64,000 nt of DNA from Pseudomonas syringae (lineage in GTDB: Bacteria; Pseudomonadota; Gammaproteobacteria; Pseudomonadales; Pseudomonadaceae), in contig NZ_JPQU01000067.1 in the NCBI RefSeq assembly GCF_000737245.1, positions 62,001 to 126,000 of the forward strand. Reading direction: 5' to 3'. Both the position numbers and the translations under genes were made by a program. Positions 12,158 to 21,877 of the stretch are shown here, piece by piece (the stretch's first letter is position 1; each line of letters starts with the position of its first letter). Under the pieces are notes generated by a model. That model ran no database searches and was not told the DNA's origin. It saw only the letters and a program-made list of their open reading frames with translations.

Positions 12158-13213
12158 TCAGCCATCTGATGAAGCATTTACGCCCGAGGTCACTGCCTCG
12201 ACAATCTTTTCCACTTTCTGCAGGCGCCTGGCCATGTCGTCGAGCTTGCGAAGTCGCGCGGCGCTCTTGCGCCACTCGCCCGCAGGCTGCATCGCAGTCC
12301 CGGAGGAGTAAGACCCCGGCTCGGTAATGGAATGGGTCACCATGGTCATGCCAGTGATGAAAACACCGTCACATATTTCGATATGTCCGACCAATCCGAC
12401 ACCACCGGCCAGCATGCAATGCTTGCCGATCTTGCTGCTGCCGGAAATCCCGACACAAGCCGCCATGGCGGTGTGATCGCCGATCTGCACGTTGTGAGCG
12501 ATCTGGATCTGATTATCCAGCTTCACACCGTTACCGATACGGGTATCAGCCAGAGCACCACGGTCAATCGCCGTATTCACGCCGATTTCCACGTCATCAC
12601 CGATCAGTACGCCGCCAATCTGGGCGATTTTCTGCCAGACACCCTTCTCGTTTGCGAAGCCAAAGCCTTCACCGCCCAGAACAGCACCTGACTGGATCAC
12701 CACTCGTTTGCCGATGCGCACATCGTGATAAAGCGTGACCCGCGGAGCTAGCCAACCACCTTCACCAATCTCGCAACGGGCGCCGATAAAACAGTGCGCA
12801 CCGATAGACACGTTCGCCGCAATGCATGCGCCGCCTTCGATCACGGCAAAAGCACCGACACTGGCCGTAACGTCCACCTGAGCATCGTCAGCAATAACGG
12901 CCGTGGGATGTACGCCAGCAGAAGCCTTCGGCTTGGGATCAAACAAATGGGAAATTCGTGCATAGGCCAGATATGGATCCGGCACCAGCAAAGCATCTCC
13001 CACATACAAGTCCGCGTCAGCTGGTTTGAGCAGCACCGCAGAAGCTTGGGTGTCGGCAAGGTATTTACGGTATTGCGGATTGGCCAGGAAGCTGAGCTGA
13101 TTCGGGCCGGCCTCTTGCAAAGTGGCCAGCCCGGTAATTTCTTTATCCTCTGCGCCACGTAGCGTGGCGCCCAGGAACTCGGCCAATTGGCCGAGCTTGA
13201 TGGAAGCGGTCAT
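12158..13213 (-). CDS. lpxD: UDP-3-O-(3-hydroxyacyl)glucosamine N-acyltransferase
   Basis: Third step of lipid A synthesis: adds the amide-linked 3-hydroxyacyl chain. An N-terminal uridine-binding domain (residues 1-100) is followed by a long hexapeptide-repeat beta-helix containing the catalytic histidine in QIAHNVQIGDH, and a C-terminal helix that is coiled-coil-like (KSAARLRKLDDMARRLQ). The 351 residues are normal. It starts 3 bases after the skp stop. A 113-base gap separates it from fabZ. Confidence 0.97.
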   Translation of the reverse strand: MTASIKLGQLAEFLGATLRGAEDKEITGLATLQEAGPNQLSFLANPQYRKYLADTQASAVLLKPADADLYVGDALLVPDPYLAYARISHLFDPKPKASAGVHPTAVIADDAQVDVTASVGAFAVIEGGACIAANVSIGAHCFIGARCEIGEGGWLAPRVTLYHDVRIGKRVVIQSGAVLGGEGFGFANEKGVWQKIAQIGGVLIGDDVEIGVNTAIDRGALADTRIGNGVKLDNQIQIAHNVQIGDHTAMAACVGISGSSKIGKHCMLAGGVGLVGHIEICDGVFITGMTMVTHSITEPGSYSSGTAMQPAGEWRKSAARLRKLDDMARRLQKVEKIVEAVTSGVNASSDG

Positions 13214-13216
13214 GGT

Positions 13217-13720
13217 TTACTTCAGCTGGTTCATGCGCTCGATGACTTGGCGAGTAACGTCATATTGTGGCTTGACGTCAATCACTGCACCGCGCTCGAA
13301 GACCAGATCAAATGCACCCTTCTTGATGACTTCTTCCACTGCCTTATCCAGCTTTGGCTTGAGTTGCTTGAGCATTTCACGGTCAGCAACAGCTTTGGCT
13401 TCGTTCAGCTCTTTGGACTGGAACTGGAAGTCACGGGCCTTTTGCTTGAATTCAAGCTCAAGACGCTCGCGCTCAGGCTGGGCCATTTTGTCGCCACCGC
13501 TAACCAGACGATCCTGGATACCCTTGGCGCTGCTTTCCAGGGATTTCAGTTTGGTCAGTTGCGGACCAAACTTCTTCTCGGCATCCACTGCGTATTTCTT
13601 CGCAGCATCAGACTCCAGCAGAGCCATCTGATAGTTCAGAACGGCAATTTTCATTTCGGCAAAAGCCGGGGTAGCTACCAACACGGTTGCCAGCAGTACC
13701 AATTGAGTCAACTTACGCAC
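13217..13720 (-). CDS. skp: Periplasmic chaperone Skp/OmpH
   Basis: Holds unfolded outer-membrane proteins in the periplasm on their way to the BAM complex. A clear Sec signal peptide (MRKLTQLVLLATVLVATPAFA, cut before E) precedes a helical, lysine- and glutamate-rich body typical of the Skp tentacles (FKQKARDFQFQSKELNE). The length of 167 fits. The start is a GTG at 13720 with GGAG six bases upstream. It lies directly downstream of bamA, the classic bamA-skp-lpxD order. Confidence 0.94.
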   Translation of the reverse strand: MRKLTQLVLLATVLVATPAFAEMKIAVLNYQMALLESDAAKKYAVDAEKKFGPQLTKLKSLESSAKGIQDRLVSGGDKMAQPERERLELEFKQKARDFQFQSKELNEAKAVADREMLKQLKPKLDKAVEEVIKKGAFDLVFERGAVIDVKPQYDVTRQVIERMNQLK

Positions 13721-13765
13721 AATGCACTCCTACAGAATTCGCTGTCGTTATCTAAAGCCAGACTA

Positions 13766-16153
13766 TTAGAAGGTCTGACCAAGGGAAAATTGGAATACCT
13801 GGGTTTCAGAATCGTCATCCGGTTTCTTGATTGGCATCGCCAGGGCGAAGCTCAAAGGACCCAGAGCGGTGATCCAGGTAACACCTACACCAACCGAGCT
13901 GGCCATACCAGACAGGTCAACGTTGTTACATTGAACCTTCTCGCCGTTACGCGTCCGGTTGGAATCGCAATTGGAGTCGAACACGTTACCCACGTCCCAG
14001 AACACAGAGGTGCGCAGGGAGCGCTGATCTTTGATGAATGGCAGAGGAAACATAACCTCTACACCACCTTGAACCAGAACGTTGCCGCCGAACGGAAGCG
14101 GATCCTGATCAGGGTCAGCGATCGTACCTGGCTTGCCGCCTGGGGCGTCAGCACCACGACTCGGGGTACTGCGCGGGCCCAGGGTGCTGTCCTTAAAGCC
14201 ACGAACCGAGTTGAAGCCACCGGCATAGTAGTTCTCGTAGAACGGCAGACCCGAGGTCGAACCGTAACCGTCGCCATAACCCAGCTCGGTGTGCAGACGC
14301 AGGGTGTAGTTGTCGGTGATCGGGTGGAAATACTGTGCACGGTAGTCCAGCTTGAAGAACGACAGGTCGCTACCCGGCAAGGTGGATTCGAGCACTAAAC
14401 TTTGCGAGTGACCGCGAGTCGCCAGCACACCTTTGTTCAGCGTCGATTCAGACCAGCCGATCGAACCTTTGAAGTTGAGGTACTTGTCGCCTTCCTTGTC
14501 GACGAAATCAAAGATCTCGTCGACGGTGTATTTACCGGTCTTGATTTCGTCCTGCTGCACGTTCAAACCGTACGTCAGGCGGGATGTTTCACTGATCGGG
14601 TAGCCCATGCTGACGCCAGCACCCAGGCTATCAACGGCGTAGCTTGCAACGTCGACATCCAGGTCATCGTAGTCAGTGGTGCGGTAGAAAGCGTTGTAAC
14701 CCAGGCTCACGCCGTCAGCTGTCCAGTACGGATCGACATAGCTGAAGTTATAACGGCTCTGGTATTCGCTACGGGTCAGGCCGATGCTGACCTTGTTACC
14801 CGTACCCAGGAAGTTGTTCTGGCTGATCGAACCACCAAGGATCAGACCAGCACTTTGTGCGAAACCGACGCTGGCAGTGATCGAGCCGGAAGCCTGCTCT
14901 TCTACGGAGTAGTTGACGTCAACCTGATCGTCGGTACCCGGTACAGCAGGCGTCTCGACGTTCACTTCCTTAAAGAAGCCCAAGCGATCCAGACGAGTCT
15001 TGGACTGGTCGATCAGGTAAGTCGAAGCCCAGCCACCTTCCATCTGACGCATTTCACGACGCAGTACGTCGTCGGCAGACTTGGTGTTCCCTCGGAAGTT
15101 GATGCGATTCACGTAGGCGCGCTTGCCCGGATCAACCACGAAAGTGATGTCCACGGTGTGATCGGTGTCGTTAGGGGTCGGTACACCGTTGACGTTGGCG
15201 AACGTATAGCCTTCGTTACCCAGACGACGGGTGATCAGCTCGGACGTAGTGGTCATGACCTTGCGCGAAAAAACCTGACCTGGCTTGACCAGCAGCAGGG
15301 ATTTCACCTGATCTTCCGGGACCTTCAGGTCACCGCTGAGCTTGACCGACTTGACGCTGTACTTCTGGCCTTCGTTGACGTTGACCGTGATGAAGACGCT
15401 TTTCTTGTCCGGGGTGATCGATACCTGGGTCGAAGCGATATCCATATTGATATAGCCGCGATCGAGGTAGTAGGAACGCAGACGTTCGAGGTCGCCGGAG
15501 AGTTTTTCCCGGGCGTACTTGTCGTCGTTCTTGAAAAAGGAAAGCCAGTTGGTGGTCTTCAGCTCAAACAGATCAATCAGGTCTTCGTCCGGGAAAACAG
15601 AGTTACCCACGACGTTGATGTGCTGGATGGCAGCAACGGTGCCTTCATTGATGTTGATTTTCAGACCAACGCGGTTACGCGGCTGAGGAACGACCTCAGT
15701 CGCAACTTCAGCCGAGTAGCGGCCTTGAGCAACGTACTGGCGTTGCAGCTCGTTACGCACGCCCTCAAGGGTGGCGCGCTGGAAGATTTCACCTTCGGCC
15801 AGACCCGACGACTTCAGACCTTTCATCAGGTCCTCGGTAGAAATGGCCTTGTTGCCTTCGATCTCGATGCTCGCAACGGACGGGCGCTCGACAACGGTGA
15901 TGACCAGGACATTGCCGTCACGACCCAGTTGGATATCTTGAAAGAAACCGGTTTTGAACAGCGCGCGAGTGGCATCCACCAGACGACCATCATCCGCTTG
16001 CTCGCCAACGTTCAGCGGCAACGCACCAAATACACTGCCAGCGGAAACCCGCTGCAGGCCATTGACACGGATATCGGAGATAGTGAAGGACTCGGCGTGA
16101 ACTTCGGCAATCATCAGTACGGCAAGAACCGCAGTTAGCAGCAGACGTTTCAT
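13766..16153 (-). CDS. bamA: Outer membrane protein assembly factor BamA
   Basis: The central subunit of the BAM complex that folds beta-barrel proteins into the outer membrane. A signal peptide (MKRLLLTAVLAVLMIAEVHA) leads into five POTRA domains (FTISDIRVNGLQRV is the first, about residues 21-90, running to about residue 420), then a 16-stranded barrel with the conserved SVRGFKDSTLGPRS loop-6 motif and a C-terminal phenylalanine (FSLGQTF). The start ATG at 16153 is chosen because AAAGGA lies six bases before it. An in-frame start nine codons earlier would spoil the signal peptide. The product has 795 residues. Confidence 0.97.
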   Translation of the reverse strand: MKRLLLTAVLAVLMIAEVHAESFTISDIRVNGLQRVSAGSVFGALPLNVGEQADDGRLVDATRALFKTGFFQDIQLGRDGNVLVITVVERPSVASIEIEGNKAISTEDLMKGLKSSGLAEGEIFQRATLEGVRNELQRQYVAQGRYSAEVATEVVPQPRNRVGLKININEGTVAAIQHINVVGNSVFPDEDLIDLFELKTTNWLSFFKNDDKYAREKLSGDLERLRSYYLDRGYINMDIASTQVSITPDKKSVFITVNVNEGQKYSVKSVKLSGDLKVPEDQVKSLLLVKPGQVFSRKVMTTTSELITRRLGNEGYTFANVNGVPTPNDTDHTVDITFVVDPGKRAYVNRINFRGNTKSADDVLRREMRQMEGGWASTYLIDQSKTRLDRLGFFKEVNVETPAVPGTDDQVDVNYSVEEQASGSITASVGFAQSAGLILGGSISQNNFLGTGNKVSIGLTRSEYQSRYNFSYVDPYWTADGVSLGYNAFYRTTDYDDLDVDVASYAVDSLGAGVSMGYPISETSRLTYGLNVQQDEIKTGKYTVDEIFDFVDKEGDKYLNFKGSIGWSESTLNKGVLATRGHSQSLVLESTLPGSDLSFFKLDYRAQYFHPITDNYTLRLHTELGYGDGYGSTSGLPFYENYYAGGFNSVRGFKDSTLGPRSTPSRGADAPGGKPGTIADPDQDPLPFGGNVLVQGGVEVMFPLPFIKDQRSLRTSVFWDVGNVFDSNCDSNRTRNGEKVQCNNVDLSGMASSVGVGVTWITALGPLSFALAMPIKKPDDDSETQVFQFSLGQTF

Positions 16154-16180
16154 GAAGTCCTTTCTTATTCCAACTGGCAA

Positions 16181-16207
16181 TAAACAAACTGCCGCAAAAT
16201 GCGGCAG
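16181..16207 (-). terminator. Terminator or attenuator between rseP and bamA
   Basis: A perfect 8-bp stem (16189-16196 with 16200-16207, ctgccgca/tgcggcag) encloses a three-base loop. On the minus strand it is followed by TTTGTTTATT. It lies after the rseP stop and before bamA. The operon is co-directional, so partial read-through (attenuation), or a separate bamA promoter, is the likely meaning. Confidence 0.6.
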
Positions 16208-16232
16208 ATTCGCAACTCAGCAAAGCTAAGCT

Positions 16233-17588
16233 TTACAGTCGACCCAGATCGTTGACCAGCGCGAGCAACATGACGCCCACCACCAGACTGATACCGATCT
16301 GAACCCCCCAACCTTGAACCCTATCCGAAAGGGGGCGACCACGTGCCCACTCGATCAGATAAAACAACAAATGCCCCCCGTCCAGTACTGGAATAGGCAG
16401 CAAATTCAGAACTCCCAGGCTTATGCTCAGATATGCCAGGAAATTCAGGAAGTCACCAATGCCCGACTGGGCCGAAGCGCCCGCCACTTTAGCAATGGTT
16501 ATCGGTCCACTCAAGTTTTTTACCGAGAGCTCACCGAACAACATTTTTTTAAGCGAATCCAGTGTCAGTACGCTCATTGTCCAGGTACGCCGCGCGCCCT
16601 CGGCCACGGCGGCTAAAGGACCGAAGCTGACCTCCCGAAGCATCTCTGGTGGCCATTCAATACCTTTGACGCCCGCGCCGAGATAACCGGTGGCTGCCTT
16701 ACCCTCGCCACGCACGGCCAGCGTCAGCGGAACATCCAGCTGGGCACCGTCACGCTCGACGCGAAGCGAAATCTTTGCATCCGGGCGCTCACGCACCTTA
16801 TCAACCACTTGTTGCCATTCGTCGAGTGGCTGACCGTCCAGCGCCAGCAAGCGGTCGCCAGCCTTCAGACCCGCGGACTGTGCAGGACCTTTCGGGTCAA
16901 TTTCAGCCAGAACAGGTGGCAAGGCCGGACGCCAGGGCCGAAGCCCCAGAGATTTGATAGGGTCCGGTTCTTCAGCACCCTTGAGCCAGCTATCCAGCGC
17001 CAGTTCGTGTGAAGTGTCGGCAGTCGAGCCCTGCTCGCGAACCGTTAGCGCGAGCGTGCCGCTTTCTCCCAGACGCCGCACCAGCTGCAAATTGACAGCC
17101 GACCAGCCAGTGGTCGGCTCACCATCGACGGCTACAATCTCCTGCCCGGCGCTCAGCCCGGCCTTCTGCGCGATGCTGCCAGCCTCAACCGCGCCAATGA
17201 CTGGACGCACCTGCTGGCTACCCAGCATGGCCAGCGCCCAGAAAAACACGATGGCCAACAGGAAGTTCGCAATCGGACCGGCACTGACAATAGCAATACG
17301 CTGATAAACCGACTTGCGATTGAATGATTGCTCGGCTAGCTCAAGCGGAACCTCGCCTTCACGCTCGTCGAGCATTTTCACGTAGCCGCCGAGCGGGATC
17401 GCGGCGACGACGAACTCGGTGCCTTGCCTGTCATGCCAGCGCAGCAGTGGCATACCGAAACCCACCGAAAAACGCAGAACCTTGACGCCACAACGCCTGG
17501 CCACCCAAAAGTGGCCAAATTCGTGAAAGGTTACCAGCACACCCAAGGCAACCAGGGTGCCAACAATCATATAGAGCGCGCTCATCAA
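16233..17588 (-). CDS. rseP: RIP zinc metalloprotease RseP (MucP)
   Basis: The inner-membrane site-2 protease that, after the DegS-type first cut, cleaves the anti-sigma factor (MucA in Pseudomonas) and releases AlgU. The zinc site HEFGH is at residues 22-26 in the first membrane segment. Two PDZ domains (about residues 115-190 and 200-285, with GPIAN-type and SAGLKAGDRLLAL segments) lie between membrane segments, and the third zinc ligand region is LPIPVLDGGH near residue 395. The 451-residue length is normal. It is followed by a small terminator hairpin. Confidence 0.96.
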   Translation of the reverse strand: MMSALYMIVGTLVALGVLVTFHEFGHFWVARRCGVKVLRFSVGFGMPLLRWHDRQGTEFVVAAIPLGGYVKMLDEREGEVPLELAEQSFNRKSVYQRIAIVSAGPIANFLLAIVFFWALAMLGSQQVRPVIGAVEAGSIAQKAGLSAGQEIVAVDGEPTTGWSAVNLQLVRRLGESGTLALTVREQGSTADTSHELALDSWLKGAEEPDPIKSLGLRPWRPALPPVLAEIDPKGPAQSAGLKAGDRLLALDGQPLDEWQQVVDKVRERPDAKISLRVERDGAQLDVPLTLAVRGEGKAATGYLGAGVKGIEWPPEMLREVSFGPLAAVAEGARRTWTMSVLTLDSLKKMLFGELSVKNLSGPITIAKVAGASAQSGIGDFLNFLAYLSISLGVLNLLPIPVLDGGHLLFYLIEWARGRPLSDRVQGWGVQIGISLVVGVMLLALVNDLGRL

Positions 17589-17656
17589 CTTTCTCCAGTC
17601 ACAAGCCCGACGGGGTTTACATCCCGCTCACAGCCTGTGCTTTCTAGCATGTGCTG

Positions 17657-18847
17657 TTATCGCCCGTTACGACCGAGCCATTGCTCTGCCAGAACGCGCG
17701 CTTTCGAATCCACCTCGAATACCGCTCCAAGATCTTGAAGCGCAACGACTGGTTCAAGATTCAAAACCTCGTCGATCATACTCGCGATTTCCGGATAACG
17801 GATGCGCCGATCAAGAAATGCTGCCACAGCCACTTCGTTAGCCGCATTCAGCATCGCCGGAGCGCTGTTGCCTGCCTCGGCAGCCTGACGGGCCAGACGC
17901 AGGCATGGGAACCGTTGCTCGTCGGGTGCCTGGAAATCAAGTCGGGCAATACTGAACAGATCCAGCGGCGCAACACCCGAATCAATACGCTTTGGCCACG
18001 CGAGGGCGTGGGCTATAGGCGTACGCATATCCGGGTTGCCCAACTGAGCCAATACCGAACCATCCATGTAATCAACCATTGAATGGATGACGCTTTGCGG
18101 GTGTATCACCACTTCAATCTGATCCGGCCGGGCGTCAAACAGCCAACACGCCTCGATCAACTCCAGGCCCTTGTTGACCATGCTCGCCGAGTCGACGGAA
18201 ATCTTGCGACCCATTGACCAGTTCGGATGGGCGCAGGCTTGCTCCGGCGTCACGCCACCCAATTGGTCCAATGGCGTCTCGCGAAACGGGCCACCGGAAC
18301 CCGTCAGCAGGATTCGCCGCACACCCACCGGAACCAGCCCACGGGCGTAATCAACCGGCAGGCACTGAAAGATTGCGTTGTGCTCGCTATCAATGGGCAG
18401 CAGAATCGCGCCACTTTGGCGAACAGCCTCCATAAACAGGGCGCCGGACATGACCAGCGCTTCCTTGTTCGCCAGAAGCACTTTTTTACCCGCCTCCACC
18501 GCCGCCAGTGTCGGTCGCAAACCTGCCGCACCAACAATAGCAGCGAGCACCGTGTCTACCTGCGGATGAGAGGCCACCTCACAGAGGCCGCCCTCCCCTA
18601 CCAGCACACGGGTATCCAGACCGGCGACGGCCAGGTCATCTTGCAGCTTGCGCGCAGCTTCCTGAGTCGGCAGCACAGCGAACTGTGGCGTGTGTTTAAC
18701 GCACAATGCCAATAGCTCGCTATGCCGAGTGAACCCGGTGAGGGCGAAAACCTGATAGAGCTCGGGATGACGTCCGATAACGTCGAGGGTACTCAGGCCG
18801 ACCGAACCCGTAGCCCCCAGAACGGTAACCTGTTGAGGACGACTCAC
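17657..18847 (-). CDS. dxr: 1-deoxy-D-xylulose 5-phosphate reductoisomerase
   Basis: Second enzyme of the MEP isoprenoid pathway: rearranges and reduces DXP to MEP with NADPH. The N-terminal Rossmann motif GATGSVGLSTLDVI, the DSEHNAIFQ metal-binding loop and GSGGPFRE are visible. The start taken is the GTG at 18847, whose GTGA overlaps the cdsA stop, giving 396 residues (VSRPQQVTVLG). Another GTG at 18859 would add four residues. It sits in the uppS-cdsA-dxr order, supplying isoprenoid precursors beside the undecaprenyl synthase gene. Confidence 0.96.
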   Translation of the reverse strand: MSRPQQVTVLGATGSVGLSTLDVIGRHPELYQVFALTGFTRHSELLALCVKHTPQFAVLPTQEAARKLQDDLAVAGLDTRVLVGEGGLCEVASHPQVDTVLAAIVGAAGLRPTLAAVEAGKKVLLANKEALVMSGALFMEAVRQSGAILLPIDSEHNAIFQCLPVDYARGLVPVGVRRILLTGSGGPFRETPLDQLGGVTPEQACAHPNWSMGRKISVDSASMVNKGLELIEACWLFDARPDQIEVVIHPQSVIHSMVDYMDGSVLAQLGNPDMRTPIAHALAWPKRIDSGVAPLDLFSIARLDFQAPDEQRFPCLRLARQAAEAGNSAPAMLNAANEVAVAAFLDRRIRYPEIASMIDEVLNLEPVVALQDLGAVFEVDSKARVLAEQWLGRNGR

Positions 18848-19659
18848 AGCACGCCCCACTCAGCAGCCCACAGCAGCACGGCGAAAACCGGAATGGCAGC
18901 AGTCAGACTGTCGATTCGATCAAGCACTCCACCGTGACCCGGAAGCAGATTGCTGCTGTCTTTAAAACCGGACTGGCGCTTGAACATGCTTTCGGTCAAG
19001 TCGCCTACCACCGAAATGAACACCACGATAGCCGCACCAATCAAGCCGAACACGAACTGCGACGCGGACCAGCCACGGATAATACCGACGACGACGGTGA
19101 TCAGAAGACAGGTCAGCAAACCACCGTAGACGCCTTCCCAGCTTTTCCCCGGACTGACTTTCGGTGCCAGCTTGCGCTTGCCGAAGGCCTTGCCGGAAAA
19201 GTAGGCGCCAATGTCAGCTCCCCATACCAGGACCATCACTGACAGAATCAGCCAGTTACCCAAGGGCCACTGCTTGATGAGCACCAGACCCTGCCACGCG
19301 GGCAGCAGAATCAGCAATCCGATCACCAGCTTGCAGGCGGCGCTCGACCAATGCCCGCTGGACGCAGGAAAGGTGAGTACCAGCCAAGTTGCCACCGCCC
19401 ACCAGATAACCGCCGCGATCAGCACCCAAGGAGCAAGGCCGGGCATGAGATACAGAAGGAACAGCAACCCAGCCACCACGGCCGCATAAGCAATGCGCGC
19501 CGACTGGGCAGGAAAACCCGCAAGACGCGCCCACTCCCAGGCGCCGAGGGTCACCACCAGACCGATGAAGAGCGCGAAGCTCGCCCCTGCGAGCAGGAAA
19601 AAACCGCAAAGAGCAATCGGCAGCAGAATAAGCGCCGTGATGATTCGTTGTTTCAGCAT
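18844..19659 (-). CDS. cdsA: Phosphatidate cytidylyltransferase
   Basis: Makes CDP-diacylglycerol from phosphatidic acid and CTP in the inner membrane, feeding all phospholipids. At least seven hydrophobic segments are seen. The C-terminal family signature runs from SVVGDLTESMFKRQSG through NLLPGHGGVLDRIDSL. Length is 271 residues. Its ATG overlaps the uppS stop by one base (TAATG) and its TGA overlaps the dxr GTG, so the three genes are translationally coupled. Confidence 0.96.
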   Translation of the reverse strand: MLKQRIITALILLPIALCGFFLLAGASFALFIGLVVTLGAWEWARLAGFPAQSARIAYAAVVAGLLFLLYLMPGLAPWVLIAAVIWWAVATWLVLTFPASSGHWSSAACKLVIGLLILLPAWQGLVLIKQWPLGNWLILSVMVLVWGADIGAYFSGKAFGKRKLAPKVSPGKSWEGVYGGLLTCLLITVVVGIIRGWSASQFVFGLIGAAIVVFISVVGDLTESMFKRQSGFKDSSNLLPGHGGVLDRIDSLTAAIPVFAVLLWAAEWGVL

Positions 19660-20414
19660 TAAGCCCGGGCTCCAGCTTCTACCTGTTCGCTCGTTTTACC
19701 GAAACGACGTTGGCGCGAAGCGAAATCGGCCAGCGCAGCGCGCATGGCATCGTGTTTGAAGTCCGGCCAGAACAGGTCGGAGAAGTACAGCTCGGCATAA
19801 GCCAGCTGCCAAAGCAGGAAATTACTGATGCGATGTTCGCCACCGGTACGGATGCACAGGTCGGGCAGCGGCAGATCGCCAGTTGCCAGACAGGTCTGCA
19901 GCAACTCCGGCGTTATATCCTCAGGACGAAGATGGCCAGCCTGAACCTCACGAGCCAGTCGCTGAGCAGCTTGGGCGATGTCCCACTGACCGCCGTAGTT
20001 GGCGGCGATCTGCAGCACGAAGCGGTTATTACCAGCAGTGCTGGACTCGGCTTCGCGCATCGCAGCCTGAAGCTCGGGATGAAAACGCGAACGATCACCA
20101 ATGATACGCAGGCTGATCTCGTTTTCATTCAGGCGTCGAGTTTCACGGCGCAGGGCCGTGAAAAACAACTCCATCAAGGCACCGACCTCTTCTGCCGGGC
20201 GCTGCCAGTTCTCACTGGAGAAAGCGAACAGCGTCAGCACCTCGACCTTGGCCTCGGCACAGACTTCGATAACCGCACGAACCGCATCCACGCCAGCTTT
20301 ATGCCCCGCTACGCCGGGCAACAAGCGCTTCTTTGCCCAGCGATTATTGCCGTCCATGATGATCGCGACATGACGTGGTACCGCCGAGGGTACCGCCAGC
20401 TTTGTCTTTTCCAT
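19659..20414 (-). CDS. uppS: Undecaprenyl diphosphate synthase (di-trans,poly-cis)
   Basis: Elongates farnesyl diphosphate with eight isopentenyl units to the C55 carrier lipid of peptidoglycan and O-antigen synthesis. The catalytic aspartate D21 lies in IIMDGNNRW, followed by GHKAG, LTLFAFSSENW and the C-terminal RTGGEHRISNFLLWQ and ELYF segments. The length of 251 is typical. It is followed at once by cdsA. Confidence 0.97.
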   Translation of the reverse strand: MEKTKLAVPSAVPRHVAIIMDGNNRWAKKRLLPGVAGHKAGVDAVRAVIEVCAEAKVEVLTLFAFSSENWQRPAEEVGALMELFFTALRRETRRLNENEISLRIIGDRSRFHPELQAAMREAESSTAGNNRFVLQIAANYGGQWDIAQAAQRLAREVQAGHLRPEDITPELLQTCLATGDLPLPDLCIRTGGEHRISNFLLWQLAYAELYFSDLFWPDFKHDAMRAALADFASRQRRFGKTSEQVEAGARA

Positions 20415-20429
20415 GAAAGCACCCCGACC

Positions 20430-20987
20430 TTATACGGCCATCAGGTCTGCTTCTTTCTGCTTGGTCGCCGAATCGATGTCCGACTCAGCCTTGTCAGTCA
20501 ACTTCTGGATATCAGCAGCTGCACGACGCTCTTCGTCTTCGCTGATTTCCTTGTCCTTGACCAGCTTCTTCAGTTCGCCCAACGCGTCGCGGCGGATGTT
20601 GCGCACGGCAACACGAGCATCTTCAGCCGCACTGCGCGCTTGCTTGGTGAAGCCCTTGCGGGTTTCCTCAGTCAGGGCTGGCATGGAGATCAACAGCAAC
20701 TCGCCAAGGTTGGTCGGATTCAGGTTCAAACCCGCGCTCTGGATCGCCTTGTCGACCGCTGCGAGCATATTGCGCTCGAAGGCCACGACTTGCAGGGTCC
20801 GGGAATCTTTTACTGTAACGTTGGCAACACCACTCAAAGGGGTGTCAGCGCCGTAGTAAGGCACCATGACGCTACCCAGGATGCTTGGGTGAGCCTTGCC
20901 GGTCCGAATCTGACCAAAAGCATGAGCCAGGGATTCGAGTGATTTCTGCATGCGCTCTTGAGCGTCTTTTTTGATGTCATTGATCAT
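20430..20987 (-). CDS. frr: Ribosome recycling factor
   Basis: With EF-G, splits the post-termination ribosome. The 185-residue protein has the usual two-domain sequence, with the family segments LRTGKAHPSIL-like (IRTGKAHPSILGSVMVPYYG) near residue 30 and ARVAVRNIRRDALGELKKL near residue 130. Its start overlaps the pyrH stop by four bases (ATGA), the standard pyrH-frr arrangement. Confidence 0.97.
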   Translation of the reverse strand: MINDIKKDAQERMQKSLESLAHAFGQIRTGKAHPSILGSVMVPYYGADTPLSGVANVTVKDSRTLQVVAFERNMLAAVDKAIQSAGLNLNPTNLGELLLISMPALTEETRKGFTKQARSAAEDARVAVRNIRRDALGELKKLVKDKEISEDEERRAAADIQKLTDKAESDIDSATKQKEADLMAV

Positions 20988-21727
20988 TGTGCGCCTTCCT
21001 CGATCAGGGTTCCTTCAGCGCCGCCGTGTACGATATTCAGTAGGGCGCCGGGCTTGTTCATGTTAAAAACGCGAAGTGGCATCTTGTGGTCACGGCACAG
21101 GCAAATCGCCGTCAGATCCATCACACCCAGTTTGCGATCCAGCACTTCATCGTAAGTCAGATGATCGAACTTCTCTGCATGCGGGTCTTTGAATGGATCT
21201 GCGGTGTAGACACCATCAACCTTGGTTGCCTTGAGGACAACGTCGGCATCGATTTCGATTGCTCGCAAGCAAGCAGCCGAATCCGTGGTGAAGAACGGGT
21301 TACCCGTGCCGGCCGCAAAGATCACGACTTCCTTGGAGTTTAGGTGACGCATCGCCTTGCGGCGATCGTAATGGTCCGTCACACCTACCATCGAAATGGC
21401 AGACATCACGATGGCGGAGATATTGGCACGCTCCAGCGCATCACGCATTGCCAGGGCGTTCATCACAGTGGCCAGCATGCCCATGTGATCACCCGTGACA
21501 CGATCCATGCCGGCAGCACTCAATGCCGCGCCACGGAACAGGTTGCCACCACCGATAACCAGACCGACCTGTACGCCAATGCCAACCAGCTGGCCGACTT
21601 CCAGCGCCATGCGATCCAGCACCTTTGGATCGATACCGAACTCTTCGGACCCCATCAGGGCCTCGCCGCTAAGCTTGAGTAGAATGCGTTTATAGCGAGC
21701 CTGATAACCACTGCCCTGCTGAGCCAT
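20984..21727 (-). CDS. pyrH: UMP kinase
   Basis: Phosphorylates UMP to UDP; the bacterial hexameric enzyme of the amino-acid-kinase fold. Visible are LKLSGEALMG at residues 16-25, IGGGNLFRG, DHMGMLATVMNALAM and the C-terminal GVMDLTAICLCRD segment. The length of 247 is normal. The ATG has AGGAGAG nine bases upstream. A 208-base gap with a hairpin separates it from tsf. Confidence 0.97.
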   Translation of the reverse strand: MAQQGSGYQARYKRILLKLSGEALMGSEEFGIDPKVLDRMALEVGQLVGIGVQVGLVIGGGNLFRGAALSAAGMDRVTGDHMGMLATVMNALAMRDALERANISAIVMSAISMVGVTDHYDRRKAMRHLNSKEVVIFAAGTGNPFFTTDSAACLRAIEIDADVVLKATKVDGVYTADPFKDPHAEKFDHLTYDEVLDRKLGVMDLTAICLCRDHKMPLRVFNMNKPGALLNIVHGGAEGTLIEEGAQ

Positions 21728-21877
21728 TGCGAATCTCTCCTGCGGCGTTTTCTGAAAAAAAATCTGTGCGGGCTGTTCAAGCCTGCGCTTACTCTAGCTT
21801 GACGCTGCGAGAGCGTCAGAAGAATGCAGCCTTGTAAGCCACTTCTCCAAGGAAAACAATTAGCTTTTCCTTTTTGA

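Noticed and set aside
14402..16138. A 578-codon open frame opposite bamA
   Set aside because: Antisense shadow of bamA; no conserved features or ribosome-binding site.
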